DNA of 12,282 nucleotides from an uncultured Candidatus Saccharibacteria bacterium (GTDB taxonomy: Bacteria > Patescibacteriota > Saccharimonadia > Saccharimonadales > Saccharimonadaceae): the NCBI GenBank assembly GCA_938036785.1, contig CALHWE010000019.1, positions 1-12,282 of the forward strand, written 5' to 3'. Position numbers and translations under genes: made by a program. The notes beneath the pieces are model-generated. The model did not search any database and was not told the DNA's origin. It saw only the letters and a list, made by a program, of their open reading frames with translations. Below, one piece after another: positions 1 to 7,800 of this stretch. Numbering within the stretch: the stretch's first letter is position 1; every line of letters begins with the position of its first letter.

Positions 1-446
1 CACAAAAATTTGTCGAACTTGTAAATTACTGGGTCAACCAAGATTGGCCACTCACAGAAGATAAGTTGACAGCGGCTATGGAAAAACTGGGTTGGGATGA
101 AAGTGATCCAAGTACTATCGCAAAGGATATTCCAGTTAGTCAGCCGAGACTGAGGGCAACCACATCCGATCCGGTTAGAGGACTTGACATGATCTCATGG
201 AGCCTAACAGATATTGATACAACAAAATCAATTGAACAAGACAGATTTATGAACGACGCTTTTGTCGGCTATGTAGAGGCAGGAACTGCCGTTTGGGGTA
301 GACCTCGAATCAAGCGTGACGCTGAGCGTGAAATTGCATACTGGAAGGCAGAAAATGGTTGTGAGTTTCAAATATCCAATCGGCGTTCAGCTATCGCAGT
401 ATATATCCATTCCCCACAGTATGCGAATGTATTGAATAGCATTTAA
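1..446 (+). CDS. Partial DUF6301-like small cytosolic protein (5' end missing)
   Basis: The reading frame is open to the left edge of the window (first whole codon at base 3), so this is the C-terminal 147 residues of a longer gene; a TTG at 66 or ATG at 78 need not be the real start. No signal peptide or membrane segment is visible. An early helix ends in the pattern KLGW, followed by a block around GLDMISW, then DAFVGYVEAG and a WGRP turn, ending in YWKAENGCEF and strand-like segments. This order (LGW, then D-x-F, then WG-x-P, then W...G) resembles the actinobacterial DUF6301-type family, judged from memory and not by a search. Such proteins are often found in polymorphic-toxin neighbourhoods, so an immunity or accessory role is possible but unproven. 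The next gene lies 15 nt downstream on the same strand, suggesting one operon. The stop is TAA. Confidence 0.7.
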   Translation, partial: QKFVELVNYWVNQDWPLTEDKLTAAMEKLGWDESDPSTIAKDIPVSQPRLRATTSDPVRGLDMISWSLTDIDTTKSIEQDRFMNDAFVGYVEAGTAVWGRPRIKRDAEREIAYWKAENGCEFQISNRRSAIAVYIHSPQYANVLNSI

Positions 447-461
447 CACGGTGGTTTCAGC

Positions 462-980
462 ATGTACCAATTCTCCTGGACACAGTTTGAGAATAGACTT
501 GCGCGCGCACTCATGCGCGCTGGCGATCGAGTACACATTGTACTGATCCCCGAAGTGTCTACAGAATATATGACACAGTACCTTCATTACGCCGTTAGCG
601 ACACGGCTATTGTCTGTGAACTACGTCTGTCTCCACAGACGCGGAATGTATTGAGTGCGTACAAGTCCAGTGCTATCAGCACTATGGTCAATCAAGGGTG
701 GCAGCAAAGTAATGAAAATGAAGTTTACTCGCGTCATCTCCTGCTGCCGACGTACAGTTCGGCGTATGCCTCACTCACAGCACAATCGATCCACATCCTG
801 CGTGACATCCTTCAGATCAGTGAACCAGCTTCATTGACTTACTACGCATGGCGTGCCCCTGAAGAACTAGAAGATGGTCGTTACTACTCCGCAGAAGAGG
901 TAGATGAACTAGACGAAGGTGAGGATCCGCTTGAGGTTGATTTGGGGATTGATATGACGTCGAGGCGACCAAATCTATAG
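462..980 (+). CDS. TY-Chap (YbjN/CesT-like) chaperone-type protein, 172 aa
   Basis: This is a soluble protein of 172 residues. Residues 5-60 (W-x-x-FE-x-x-LARAL, GDRVHIVL, YMTQYLHYA, AIVCELRLS), a conserved-looking GW at 79-80, and a C-terminal helix ending in EPASLTYYAW (121-130) match the general pattern of TY-Chap domains. These are T3SS-chaperone/YbjN-like peptide-binding modules common in Actinobacteria beside type VII secretion and polymorphic toxins. Residues 133-164 form a strongly acidic tail (EELEDG, DELDEGED), which could be a disordered binding segment. The ATG follows the previous gene by 15 nt and is preceded only by a weak GGTGG, and no promoter box is obvious, so it is probably cotranscribed. 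It converges with the AI-2E gene across 82 bp in which I see no convincing terminator. The chaperone role is inferred from the family; the partner is not visible. Confidence 0.75.
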   Translation: MYQFSWTQFENRLARALMRAGDRVHIVLIPEVSTEYMTQYLHYAVSDTAIVCELRLSPQTRNVLSAYKSSAISTMVNQGWQQSNENEVYSRHLLLPTYSSAYASLTAQSIHILRDILQISEPASLTYYAWRAPEELEDGRYYSAEEVDELDEGEDPLEVDLGIDMTSRRPNL

Positions 981-1062
981 CCTATAGCATATATCTTATG
1001 ACCTATCTTGTACCGTCCGTTATCGCTGTACTACGTAACGAGTGGTGATAGCAGGGATTCTA

Positions 1063-2196
1063 CTAGCTCTCGCCCTTAATCTTCTCCACCAGCTTGGCCA
1101 GTGGCTTGGTAGATTCTTCGCGGGCGCGAGCGTTGTGCTCGAGGTAGTCGTCTAGCAGAACTTTGCAGCAGCCAGCGATGGGGATGGAGATGAGACCACC
1201 GATGATGCCAAAGATATAGAGACCGATGGTGATGGCAACAAGGACAACTAGTGGCGTGAGATCAATTTTGCGTGACTGAATGGTGGGCGAGATGAAGTTA
1301 TTCTCGATCTGCTGGTAGATGATGAAAAATGCCGCAAAGATGAGGCCACCTGGCAAGGCATTAAAGGCAAGCAAGAGGGAGATCATTACCCCAGCAATCG
1401 TCGCGCCAAACATAGGGATGAGCGCTAGGACGAAGGTGACGGCAATGGTAACGAGTGCAAGGTTGCTCGGAATAGCCGAGAAAAAGAGGCTGAGCACAAA
1501 GACCGCCGCCCCAGCAAACAGTGCGCCAATGCCCGAGATCGTAAGCTGCCCCGTCACATAGCCTGCTACCACAGCATGCATGCGATGGGCGACCTTCTTG
1601 TGGCGTTCCATTGTAGATTGGTCGCGGTAGAGCCCCCAAAAGCGCTCTGCCCAGGCTGGCCCTTCCGTCAGCATCAAGAAGGTGAGGACGAGCACCAAGA
1701 ACCCTGAGCCGACTGCAGAGAAGACGGAGCTAATGCCGGCAAGGAGGTTGCCACTAAGGCCACGCGTCCATGACTCGACGCTGCCGCGAGCGCTCTCGAC
1801 TACTTGATTGACTTGTGCCTGAATATGATACTGCTCGGCAAAGGCACCAAAGCTATGCCACTGCTCGCCCGCTGTATGGACCATCCCCGGCAGGGCGTCG
1901 ACAAACTTGCTCGTCTGCTGGACGATAGGTGGTACCACGAGCACAAGAACCACTCCAAGTAGCGCCACAATACTAATGAAAGCGAGTGCGGTGCTGAGTG
2001 TCCGGCTACGGTTAGGCAGGCGCTCGACGATAGCATTGACCGGCCCATTGAGCGCCAGCGCGAGGAACCCCGCCGTGCCAATCATAATCAAGGCAGTCTG
2101 TGCCAGATAAATCGCGAGGATTGCAAATGCAAAACCAATTACTACCAGCCAAAACCGCACAAAGGTCTTCGTGTCTATCTCTATCCGTACTCTCAT
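1063..2196 (-). CDS. AI-2E family transporter (PerM-like permease), 377 aa
   Basis: This is a polytopic inner-membrane protein with helices at roughly 14-33, 34-50, 68-90, 155-177, 210-238, 244-280, 283-295 and 314-342, and a soluble segment of about 60 residues between helices 3 and 4. The family signature is near the C-terminus: YQQIENNFISP (294-304), then DLTPLVVLVA (312-321) and GIIGGLISIPIAG (330-342). The length is typical of the AI-2E/PerM family. Members are annotated as autoinducer-2 exporters, but many export other solutes or act as Na+/H+ antiporters, so the substrate is unknown. The C-terminal 30 residues are charged and cytosolic. The ATG is chosen because a TGA-TATACT box sits 7 nt upstream. 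The gene lies 42 nt downstream of the protease gene on the same strand, so both read-through and independent transcription are possible. The stop is TAG. Confidence 0.93.
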   Translation of the reverse strand: MRVRIEIDTKTFVRFWLVVIGFAFAILAIYLAQTALIMIGTAGFLALALNGPVNAIVERLPNRSRTLSTALAFISIVALLGVVLVLVVPPIVQQTSKFVDALPGMVHTAGEQWHSFGAFAEQYHIQAQVNQVVESARGSVESWTRGLSGNLLAGISSVFSAVGSGFLVLVLTFLMLTEGPAWAERFWGLYRDQSTMERHKKVAHRMHAVVAGYVTGQLTISGIGALFAGAAVFVLSLFFSAIPSNLALVTIAVTFVLALIPMFGATIAGVMISLLLAFNALPGGLIFAAFFIIYQQIENNFISPTIQSRKIDLTPLVVLVAITIGLYIFGIIGGLISIPIAGCCKVLLDDYLEHNARAREESTKPLAKLVEKIKGES

Positions 2197-2203
2197 GCTC
2201 TTT

Positions 2204-2212
2204 AGTATATCA
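2204..2212 (-). promoter_or_regulatory. Extended -10 promoter of the AI-2E transporter gene
   Basis: On the minus strand the motif reads TGA-TATACT, an extended -10 with 7 nt between the box and the ATG at 2196. Transcription would begin within a few bases of the start codon, so the mRNA would be nearly leaderless. No -35 element is recognisable at 16-18 bp spacing. The box lies in the 42-bp gap after the protease stop codon. Confidence 0.65.
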
Positions 2213-2238
2213 CGATTTGCTGATGGCCGACGTCATCA

Positions 2239-4731
2239 TTACTCGAATGGAGCGGGAGTAGATGACTCAGTCGGTGCTGAGGGTTGAGTAGCCTGCGGCT
2301 GCTGTGGTGGTAGTGGATCAGTTGGTGATGAAGACTGTGTTGCTGGCTGCACTATAGGCGCCTGCGCTGGTGTAACTTGCTGAGCTGGTGGATATGGCTG
2401 AGGTTGAGACTGGGGCGGATAATATGGTTGCTGGACGGGTGGTTGTGGCTGGCTTGTGTAGCCAACGGGTGGTTGCCCAGGCTGCGCTGTTGGCCCTAAT
2501 GGATAGGGATAACGCGGCTGAGTAGAGTTCTTCTTGCGGGTGCCAGCCCAGATAGCGAAGCCAATTACTGCAATCGCAATCACGACAATCACCATGAAGC
2601 AGATGATAAGTATGACAATCGTGCTGTGTTCGCTTGATGTGAGCGGAGTGTAGGAGTAATCGATGCTAGTATCAGGGTTTGTACTTGGGTCTGTATTGCG
2701 AGCATCTGGGCTAGGTGTTGTAGTCTGGTCGGTTTCATCTCGTGGTTGATTCTGAGCGGTTGATAGGAATTTTGTTACAAGATAATTACCTGGGTATTTG
2801 CTATTGAGGCTACTAAATGACCGTGCTGCAGTGCTGTAGCGCCCAGCAACAAATTCATCGATACCCATCTGCCATAGTTTGGTGAGTTCACCATTAGTGG
2901 CAATGGAGACACGCTGCTTGGTTGCCATAGTTTGTGCGTCTTGTGCATCTCGGGCAATACCGCTACCAAAGCACGATTCTTCTTTCGTGCATGATTCTCG
3001 TGCATATGTTGTGATACCAACTTGCTCACCCTTCGCATTAAAAGCAGGGCCGCCACTACTGCCAGAAGAGATCTCGGTAGTAGTCAAAATAAGCGAGTGC
3101 CCGCCGCCATCACGCAGTGTCCTGCTTGTCGTACCAGTAGAAACGGTGGGTATGGTGCGAGACTGCTTAGTGCTAATGCCACCATCAACAAGCGCTGGGT
3201 ACCCTACTGCAGTAATGCGGTCGCCGTTTTGGACTGAGCTGAGCGACGACAGCTGCTGGATCGTTGGGAATGTACCACTCATCTTGAGGAGTGCAACGTC
3301 GGTATATCGAGACGAGAGATCGACATCACCTGTATCAACTTCTTTGTCAATGAGTGTCGCAGTTTTGTTGGTGGCAGATTTTTGCCAGGTATTTTCTTCT
3401 GTAAGGCGGATTGGATCATCAGATGTCTGGATAACGTAGTCGGTGCGACTGTTACTTACTGTAATGTTAGATTTTGGCACAAGCTGCAGATAGGCTATAA
3501 GCTTTTGGGCGGCAGCCATATCATCGTTTTCGACTTGGCTGATAAGCTCGCGTATCTGCGTCTCAGTTGCATAACCCGCTCCAGTGACAAATTGGACATA
3601 GTTATCCCACTCTTGTTGGGAGGCTGGGAAGGCATTGGCAAGGAGATCAGTATCGGTTGTTTCGACAACGTGACCATTAGTGACAACAACGCCATCCGAT
3701 GACACAATCGACCCACTCCCAATGCCACCATTACAGGCCTTTGCTAGTGTGAGTGTATTACTCTGGACACGAAAGGTGAGGCGAGCACAGCGCATTGCAC
3801 CAACTCTAACTGTTGCTAACTGATTTTTTGCTACCACACTGAGCATAATGTCGTCGCCGACTGTGCCGTGGATGTTAGCTGTGTCGGTTGGTGTATTGGC
3901 TGCAGCTAGGCGTGCGATCACGGGCTGGCTAGAAGATAGCGCACCGTCCTGTGGCTGTGTGTAGGAGACGCGAGAGATTACATTTTGCCAGGTAGTGAGC
4001 GCATCGCGGTCATTGGCAGGTAGGTTGGTTACGGCAAGCCAGTATGGTCGGTCGTGCTGGACGGTTAGGTAGTAGTAGGATTGTCGCCAGATAGTGAGCT
4101 GACCATTAAGAGCTTTGAGGCGATGTTTGACGTGAAGCTCACGATATTTTTTGCCTGCGATAGTAATAGCGCGTTCGTTGATCTCATCATCGCGTCCAGC
4201 ATGAGCAAGGCTTTTGCGTTTCTCTTGGGTGATGATGTCAAGGTTAGACTTCCCCTTGTACTCAGGGATGCTGTCTTTGCTACCGAAGTAATTTTTGTTA
4301 CGGTTAGCGGTAATAGTAAGTTGTGACTGCTGCGCAGCGGCTGGCTGTGGTGTACTAGACGTCTTGTTAGTGAGGTGTAGGGTAATGATGCCGTAGTTGC
4401 GTGTCTCTTGGAGTTGATCGCCATTATATGTTTGCCCCTGAAATGTTCCTGGCTCACTGTTGGGATTTTGGACAATCCCCTCTGCTGTCATAACTCCTGG
4501 GTCGTACTCTAGACTAAAACCCAACTGTGAGGTGATGCGACGCTGCTGCGTTTGGGTATTTGTCTTGGTAAGAAGGTCGATTGTTTTTTTGCGGCCATTG
4601 GGTGACTGAGCACTTGGCTGCGATACTAAATAGAGAGCAATAATACTCCCTACAAGCAGGGTAATACTCACACCAAGTGCAACAAAAAGCGCAGGCCGCC
4701 GCCCCTGAAAAATAGAAAAACGATGTGTCAT
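2239..4731 (-). CDS. Membrane-anchored trypsin-like serine protease with Pro/Gln-rich tail, 830 aa
   Basis: An S1C/trypsin-like protease is held in the membrane by two helices. A basic N-terminus precedes helix 1 (about 13-36). Residues 64-258 form an extracytoplasmic domain with regularly spaced aromatics that I do not recognise with certainty. The protease domain spans about 286-612: GIGSGSIV (337-343), catalytic His354 in TNGHVV, Asp478 in YTDVALL, and Ser559 in SGSSGGPAF. His-to-Asp spacing is 124 residues, far longer than in DegP, because of a helical insert (about 370-465). No PDZ domain is seen. Residues 621-660 look like one TPR-type helix pair. Helix 2 is at about 704-728, followed by RKK and a tail of about 95 residues rich in Pro, Gln, Tyr and Ser. 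By the positive-inside rule the protease faces outward and the tail is cytosolic. Likely roles are envelope quality control or cleavage of surface proteins. The ATG is supported by a TATAGT box 8 nt upstream. The stop is TAA. Confidence 0.88.
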   Translation of the reverse strand: MTHRFSIFQGRRPALFVALGVSITLLVGSIIALYLVSQPSAQSPNGRKKTIDLLTKTNTQTQQRRITSQLGFSLEYDPGVMTAEGIVQNPNSEPGTFQGQTYNGDQLQETRNYGIITLHLTNKTSSTPQPAAAQQSQLTITANRNKNYFGSKDSIPEYKGKSNLDIITQEKRKSLAHAGRDDEINERAITIAGKKYRELHVKHRLKALNGQLTIWRQSYYYLTVQHDRPYWLAVTNLPANDRDALTTWQNVISRVSYTQPQDGALSSSQPVIARLAAANTPTDTANIHGTVGDDIMLSVVAKNQLATVRVGAMRCARLTFRVQSNTLTLAKACNGGIGSGSIVSSDGVVVTNGHVVETTDTDLLANAFPASQQEWDNYVQFVTGAGYATETQIRELISQVENDDMAAAQKLIAYLQLVPKSNITVSNSRTDYVIQTSDDPIRLTEENTWQKSATNKTATLIDKEVDTGDVDLSSRYTDVALLKMSGTFPTIQQLSSLSSVQNGDRITAVGYPALVDGGISTKQSRTIPTVSTGTTSRTLRDGGGHSLILTTTEISSGSSGGPAFNAKGEQVGITTYARESCTKEESCFGSGIARDAQDAQTMATKQRVSIATNGELTKLWQMGIDEFVAGRYSTAARSFSSLNSKYPGNYLVTKFLSTAQNQPRDETDQTTTPSPDARNTDPSTNPDTSIDYSYTPLTSSEHSTIVILIICFMVIVVIAIAVIGFAIWAGTRKKNSTQPRYPYPLGPTAQPGQPPVGYTSQPQPPVQQPYYPPQSQPQPYPPAQQVTPAQAPIVQPATQSSSPTDPLPPQQPQATQPSAPTESSTPAPFE

Positions 4732-4739
4732 AATGACAC

Positions 4740-4755
4740 ACTATAGCATACTATA
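4740..4755 (-). promoter_or_regulatory. Tandem -10 boxes for the membrane protease gene
   Basis: Two TATAGT hexamers on the minus strand (4740-4745 and 4750-4755) lie 10 bp apart, centre to centre. The proximal one is preceded by TGC (extended -10) and is 8 nt from the ATG at 4731. No good -35 hexamer is seen. Two alternative or staggered start points within one helical turn are possible. Confidence 0.5.
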
Positions 4756-4767
4756 ACACACTGTGCC

Positions 4768-4813
4768 ATAACCGAGAGTGCTTTAATTATTAAACGGCCG
4801 GGTTATCAACTCT
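4768..4813. repeat. Nested inverted repeats upstream of the protease gene
   Basis: Several dyads overlap here: ATAACC (4768-4773) with GGTTAT (4801-4806), AGAGT (4775-4779) with ACTCT (4809-4813), and a near-perfect palindrome TTTAAT-T-ATTAAA (4782-4794), plus CGGCCG at 4795-4800. The block sits between the terminator of the 74-residue gene and the protease promoter. It could be an operator or an upstream structure. Neither outer stem is followed by a T-run, so a terminator role is less likely. Confidence 0.4.
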
Positions 4814-4820
4814 TGCCTGT

Positions 4821-4858
4821 AAAAAGTGTGGTATTTTTCATTGAAAATGAAATATCAC
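4821..4858 (-). terminator. Intrinsic terminator of the 74-aa membrane protein gene
   Basis: A long hairpin at 4828-4858 pairs GTGGTATTT with AAATATCAC (9 bp with one G-U), then a two-base bulge and CATT/AATG around a GAA loop. On the minus strand it is followed after two bases by five T (4821-4825). It lies 29 nt after the stop of the gene ending at 4887, the right place to end that transcript before the protease promoter. Confidence 0.7.
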
Positions 4859-4886
4859 TACGGGTGGCCTGGTTACTTTAGTGTGC

Positions 4887-5111
4887 TTACTCCACAATCA
4901 CCGTCATCCGCACCATCAAACACAGCAAGACAAGCCCTGTGCCAGCCAGCACTGAGACAGCAATAGTCATGCGGTTGGGGTAGTAGTCGACCGTCTTGGG
5001 TTGTTTGGCTTGGTGCAATGAGGGGTGGGTGGCTGATGCGTTGGTGCGCTTCGACGGTTTTTTGGCTGTTGTTTTGGTTTTGGTTGCGGCGGTGTGTGGA
5101 GCTTTTGTCAT
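4887..5111 (-). CDS. Small Lys/Thr-rich single-pass membrane protein, 74 aa
   Basis: I do not recognise a family. Residues 1-40 are strongly basic and low in complexity (Lys, Thr, Ala, Ser), with no acidic residue until Asp42. One hydrophobic helix follows at about 49-68 (MTIAVSVLAGTGLVLLCLM), ending in a few residues with a single terminal Glu. By the positive-inside rule the basic N-terminus stays in the cytosol, where it could bind nucleic acid or acidic lipid, and the C-terminus faces out. Expression is well supported: TATACT lies 6 nt before the ATG with TGGACA 18 bp further up, and a strong terminator follows. It is divergent from the Ca2+-ATPase gene with only 72 bp between the two start codons, so the two may be coregulated. 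The stop is TAA. Confidence 0.72.
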   Translation of the reverse strand: MTKAPHTAATKTKTTAKKPSKRTNASATHPSLHQAKQPKTVDYYPNRMTIAVSVLAGTGLVLLCLMVRMTVIVE

Positions 5112-5117
5112 GGCTCT

Positions 5118-5147
5118 AGTATACGCCGATGCGTGGTGATTTGTCCA
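5118..5147 (-). promoter_or_regulatory. Promoter of the 74-aa membrane protein gene (-35 and -10)
   Basis: The minus strand has TGGACA (5142-5147), an 18-bp spacer and TATACT (5118-5123). Only 6 nt separate the -10 box from the ATG at 5111, so the transcript should start at or within a base or two of the start codon. It lies back to back with the ATPase promoter. Confidence 0.7.
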
Positions 5148-5165
5148 GAATGCTTATGCTTTGTG

Positions 5166-5174
5166 TGCTATAAT
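5166..5174 (+). promoter_or_regulatory. Extended -10 promoter of the Ca2+-ATPase gene
   Basis: The motif is TGC-TATAAT, a consensus extended -10, with 9 nt between the box and the ATG at 5184. The expected leader is only a few bases. No -35 hexamer is found at 16-18 bp. The box argues against the longer reading frame that opens at 5094, since that start would lie upstream of the promoter. Confidence 0.72.
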
Positions 5175-5183
5175 AGATCTATT

Positions 5184-7742
5184 ATGACATACCATGCCAA
5201 GACCCCCCAGCAGACGATGGCTGACCTATCGTCTGGCGTCCGTGGGCTTGATGACACCGCTGTAGCTGAGCGGCTGGAGCACTACGGCCCTAATATCATC
5301 CGCGTTGTACACGAACCACTGTGGCGGCGGCTCATCAAGCCATTTCGCTCGGTGTTTATGCTGGTGCTGTTTGCAGCAGCGGCGATTAGTTTCTTCCACC
5401 AGGCGGTGGTGGACGGACTGATTATTTTGGCGATTATTCTAGTAAGTGCACTGATCGATTACACGCAGCAGCTCTCTACCGAGCGCATTATTCGCTCGCT
5501 GCAAAAGCACGCTCCCTTGCAGGTGCGCGTCCGTCGGCATGAAGGGGAGCAATCACTTGATGCCGAGCAGCTGGTGCCAGGTGATGTGATCATCGTGGAA
5601 GAGGGTGATAAGATTCCGGCCGATGCGCGGGTGCTCGAGGCGCGCTCGCTCCGGGTGGATGAATCACAGTTGACGGGTGAGTCGCTCCCGATCGAGAAAA
5701 ATAGTGCGATTCTCCCTATGGCAACGGCGCTCTATGAGCGGCGGAATTGTTTGCATCAGGGGTCATTTGTGATTGGTGGCAGTGCGCTTGCTATTGTGAC
5801 GGCAACCGGAAATGCAACTGAGTATGGCAAGCTAGCGGCTCTCTCGAGTCACCCACGTGAGACGAGCCCAGTGGAGCGCACGATCAATAAGTTGGTAAGT
5901 CAAATCATTGTCGTTGTGTTGGTGGCATCAGTGGTAGCGCTGGGGTTGGCTCTATGGCGTGGTATGGAATTTACCGCAGCGCTGCAGTTTGTGATTGCGC
6001 TTGCCGTTAGTGCAGTGCCGGAGGGGTTGCCAGTGGCAATCTCGGTGATTTTGGCTATTGGTATGCAGCGGATGGCGCGGCGCAAGGCACTAGTGCGGAC
6101 GATGGCGGCAATTGAGACAATTGGTGTCGTAACGACGATTGCCACAGACAAGACGGGCACCCTCACGCGCAATAAGCTCACCGTCCAGGCCGTCTGGGCA
6201 CCAGGTAACCGTACTGAGCCACTACTCCAGACACTGGCTGGCAGCACCTTGCCCAATAGCCGGAGCAAAATGTACGATCCACTCGATCGAGCCTTCGCCG
6301 CCTATTCCAACGAGCAGCGCGTCTCGCGGCCGCAGCGCCGAGCAGGTTTGACACTCTTTCCCTTTGAACACAAGCTGGCGATGAGTGGCACACTCCAGGC
6401 AGTTGGCACTGGGCAATATCGCCTGTGTGTGAAGGGTGCGCCAGAGGCGATCATTCGCCATGCGCGGCTTTCTAGTACTGATAAGCGCGCGACGCTCCAG
6501 GCTTTGCAGCAGCTCACGGGGCAGGGGTATAGGGTGATTGCCTTGGCGTATACGGCGCTTCGCACGCCGATTGATTCGCTAGAGCAGCTGCCAGCCCGTC
6601 AGGGGTTGCAGTTTGTGGGGCTGGTTGGTGTGGCAGACAGTGTGCGGCCAGAGGCTCGGCCGTCGATTGCTCGGGCACGCCAAGCGGGTATCACGGTGCG
6701 GATGATTACTGGTGATCATTTCGAGACGGCGTATCAGATTGGGCGGCAACTCGGCCTCGTGCGGGGGCGCGATGAGGTGTATGATTGCCGACGGCTTGAC
6801 CAATTGAGCGACGGTGAGTTGGCTACAGTGGTGGCCCGGGCACGCGTTTTCTCACGGGTCATACCAGAGCATAAGCATCGTATCCTCACAGCGCTTAATG
6901 CAACAGACATCACTGCCATGACGGGCGATGGTGTCAATGATATCCCCGCGCTGACCAATGCTAATGTTGGTATCGCGATGGGCTCGGGGGCGCAGATAGC
7001 ACGCGATGCTGGCGATATTATCCTGCTTGATAACAACTTCCGTTCCATCATTAGCGCCGTGCATGAGGGGCGAACGATCTACGCTAATATCAAGCGTATG
7101 GTGGTGTATTTGCTTGCGACGAACCTTGGCGAGGTGCTGGTGTCGATTGGCTCACTGCTGGTGGGCTTGCCTATCCCGCTTTTGCCAGTGCAGATCTTGT
7201 GGGTCAATTTGGTGACAGATACAACGATGGTTATTCCATTGGGGGTCGAGCCAGGCTCACCTCAAGCAATGCGTCGATCGCCATACCACCCCAAAGCACC
7301 ACTGCTCAGTCGCTTTATGCTGAGTCGGGTTGGGCTCGTCGCGGTGGTGATGGCGGTTATCACATTAGGGCTCTACAGCATGTATTATCACTCGCACGGC
7401 GAAGGATATGCGCGCACCATTGCCTTCTGTGCGCTGGTGGTGATGCAGTGGGCCAGCGCTCTCGCTGCCCGCAGTGATTACGAACCCGTCTGGCGGCGCG
7501 CCCGGCGGTGGAGTACAGCATTTTATGGTGGCTTGGCAGTGTCGATTGTGCTCCAGTTGGTCGCGCTGTTTGGGCCGCTCGAGCAGTGGCTCCATGTAGC
7601 GCCTATCTCGTGGAGCGATGGCGTCTTCGTCTGGATCGTAGCATTCTTCGTTCCACTTGCGATTATTGAAGGGCACAAGTGGCTTGGGCGCACCTACTTT
7701 GGCAAAGGGCACGCTGTGGTGCGTTCGCGCCGGCGGCGTTAA
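5184..7742 (+). CDS. P-type (P2) Ca2+-transporting ATPase, 852 aa
   Basis: This pump uses ATP to export cations, most likely Ca2+, across the cytoplasmic membrane. All P-type landmarks are present in order: an N-terminal cation-ATPase domain with HYGPN, actuator loop TGES (164-167), PEGLP in helix 4 (279-283), phosphorylation motif DKTGT (Asp322), nucleotide-binding KGAPE (417-421), TGDH (509-512) and TGDGVND (580-586). Ion-site residues match SERCA: Glu280 (E309), Asn647 and Glu650 in NLGE of helix 5 (N768, E771), and Asn675, Thr678 and Asp679 in WVNLVTD of helix 6 (N796, T799, D800). The helix-8 ligand E908 could not be assigned. Length and the six C-terminal helices fit bacterial P2A pumps. 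The frame is open back to 5094, but the ATG at 5184 is preferred because the TATAAT box ends at 5174. The C-terminus is Arg-rich. The stop is TAA. Confidence 0.95.
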   Translation: MTYHAKTPQQTMADLSSGVRGLDDTAVAERLEHYGPNIIRVVHEPLWRRLIKPFRSVFMLVLFAAAAISFFHQAVVDGLIILAIILVSALIDYTQQLSTERIIRSLQKHAPLQVRVRRHEGEQSLDAEQLVPGDVIIVEEGDKIPADARVLEARSLRVDESQLTGESLPIEKNSAILPMATALYERRNCLHQGSFVIGGSALAIVTATGNATEYGKLAALSSHPRETSPVERTINKLVSQIIVVVLVASVVALGLALWRGMEFTAALQFVIALAVSAVPEGLPVAISVILAIGMQRMARRKALVRTMAAIETIGVVTTIATDKTGTLTRNKLTVQAVWAPGNRTEPLLQTLAGSTLPNSRSKMYDPLDRAFAAYSNEQRVSRPQRRAGLTLFPFEHKLAMSGTLQAVGTGQYRLCVKGAPEAIIRHARLSSTDKRATLQALQQLTGQGYRVIALAYTALRTPIDSLEQLPARQGLQFVGLVGVADSVRPEARPSIARARQAGITVRMITGDHFETAYQIGRQLGLVRGRDEVYDCRRLDQLSDGELATVVARARVFSRVIPEHKHRILTALNATDITAMTGDGVNDIPALTNANVGIAMGSGAQIARDAGDIILLDNNFRSIISAVHEGRTIYANIKRMVVYLLATNLGEVLVSIGSLLVGLPIPLLPVQILWVNLVTDTTMVIPLGVEPGSPQAMRRSPYHPKAPLLSRFMLSRVGLVAVVMAVITLGLYSMYYHSHGEGYARTIAFCALVVMQWASALAARSDYEPVWRRARRWSTAFYGGLAVSIVLQLVALFGPLEQWLHVAPISWSDGVFVWIVAFFVPLAIIEGHKWLGRTYFGKGHAVVRSRRRR

Positions 7743-7800
7743 GGCGCCATTTTGCACCCTTGCTATTGCTTTATGACGAGTGATGTGGTTTCATACACAT

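Noticed and set aside
981..1062. Possible bidirectional terminator between the convergent TY-Chap and AI-2E genes
   Set aside because: Only a direct repeat of CTATAGC and very short stems are seen; no hairpin is followed by a T-run on either strand.
2879..3439. 186-codon frame on the + strand inside the protease gene
   Set aside because: It is opposite the catalytic domain, including the GSSGGP region, and has no start signals.
4862..4884. Similarity between GGTGGCCT...TAGTGTG here and a like block at 8159-8177
   Set aside because: Only two short words match and the spacing differs, so it does not support a real repeat.
5094..5183. Thirty extra N-terminal codons on the Ca2+-ATPase frame
   Set aside because: The extension is cysteine-rich and unlike the family's N-terminus, it overlaps the divergent 74-aa gene and its promoter, and the TATAAT box at 5169-5174 lies downstream of that start.
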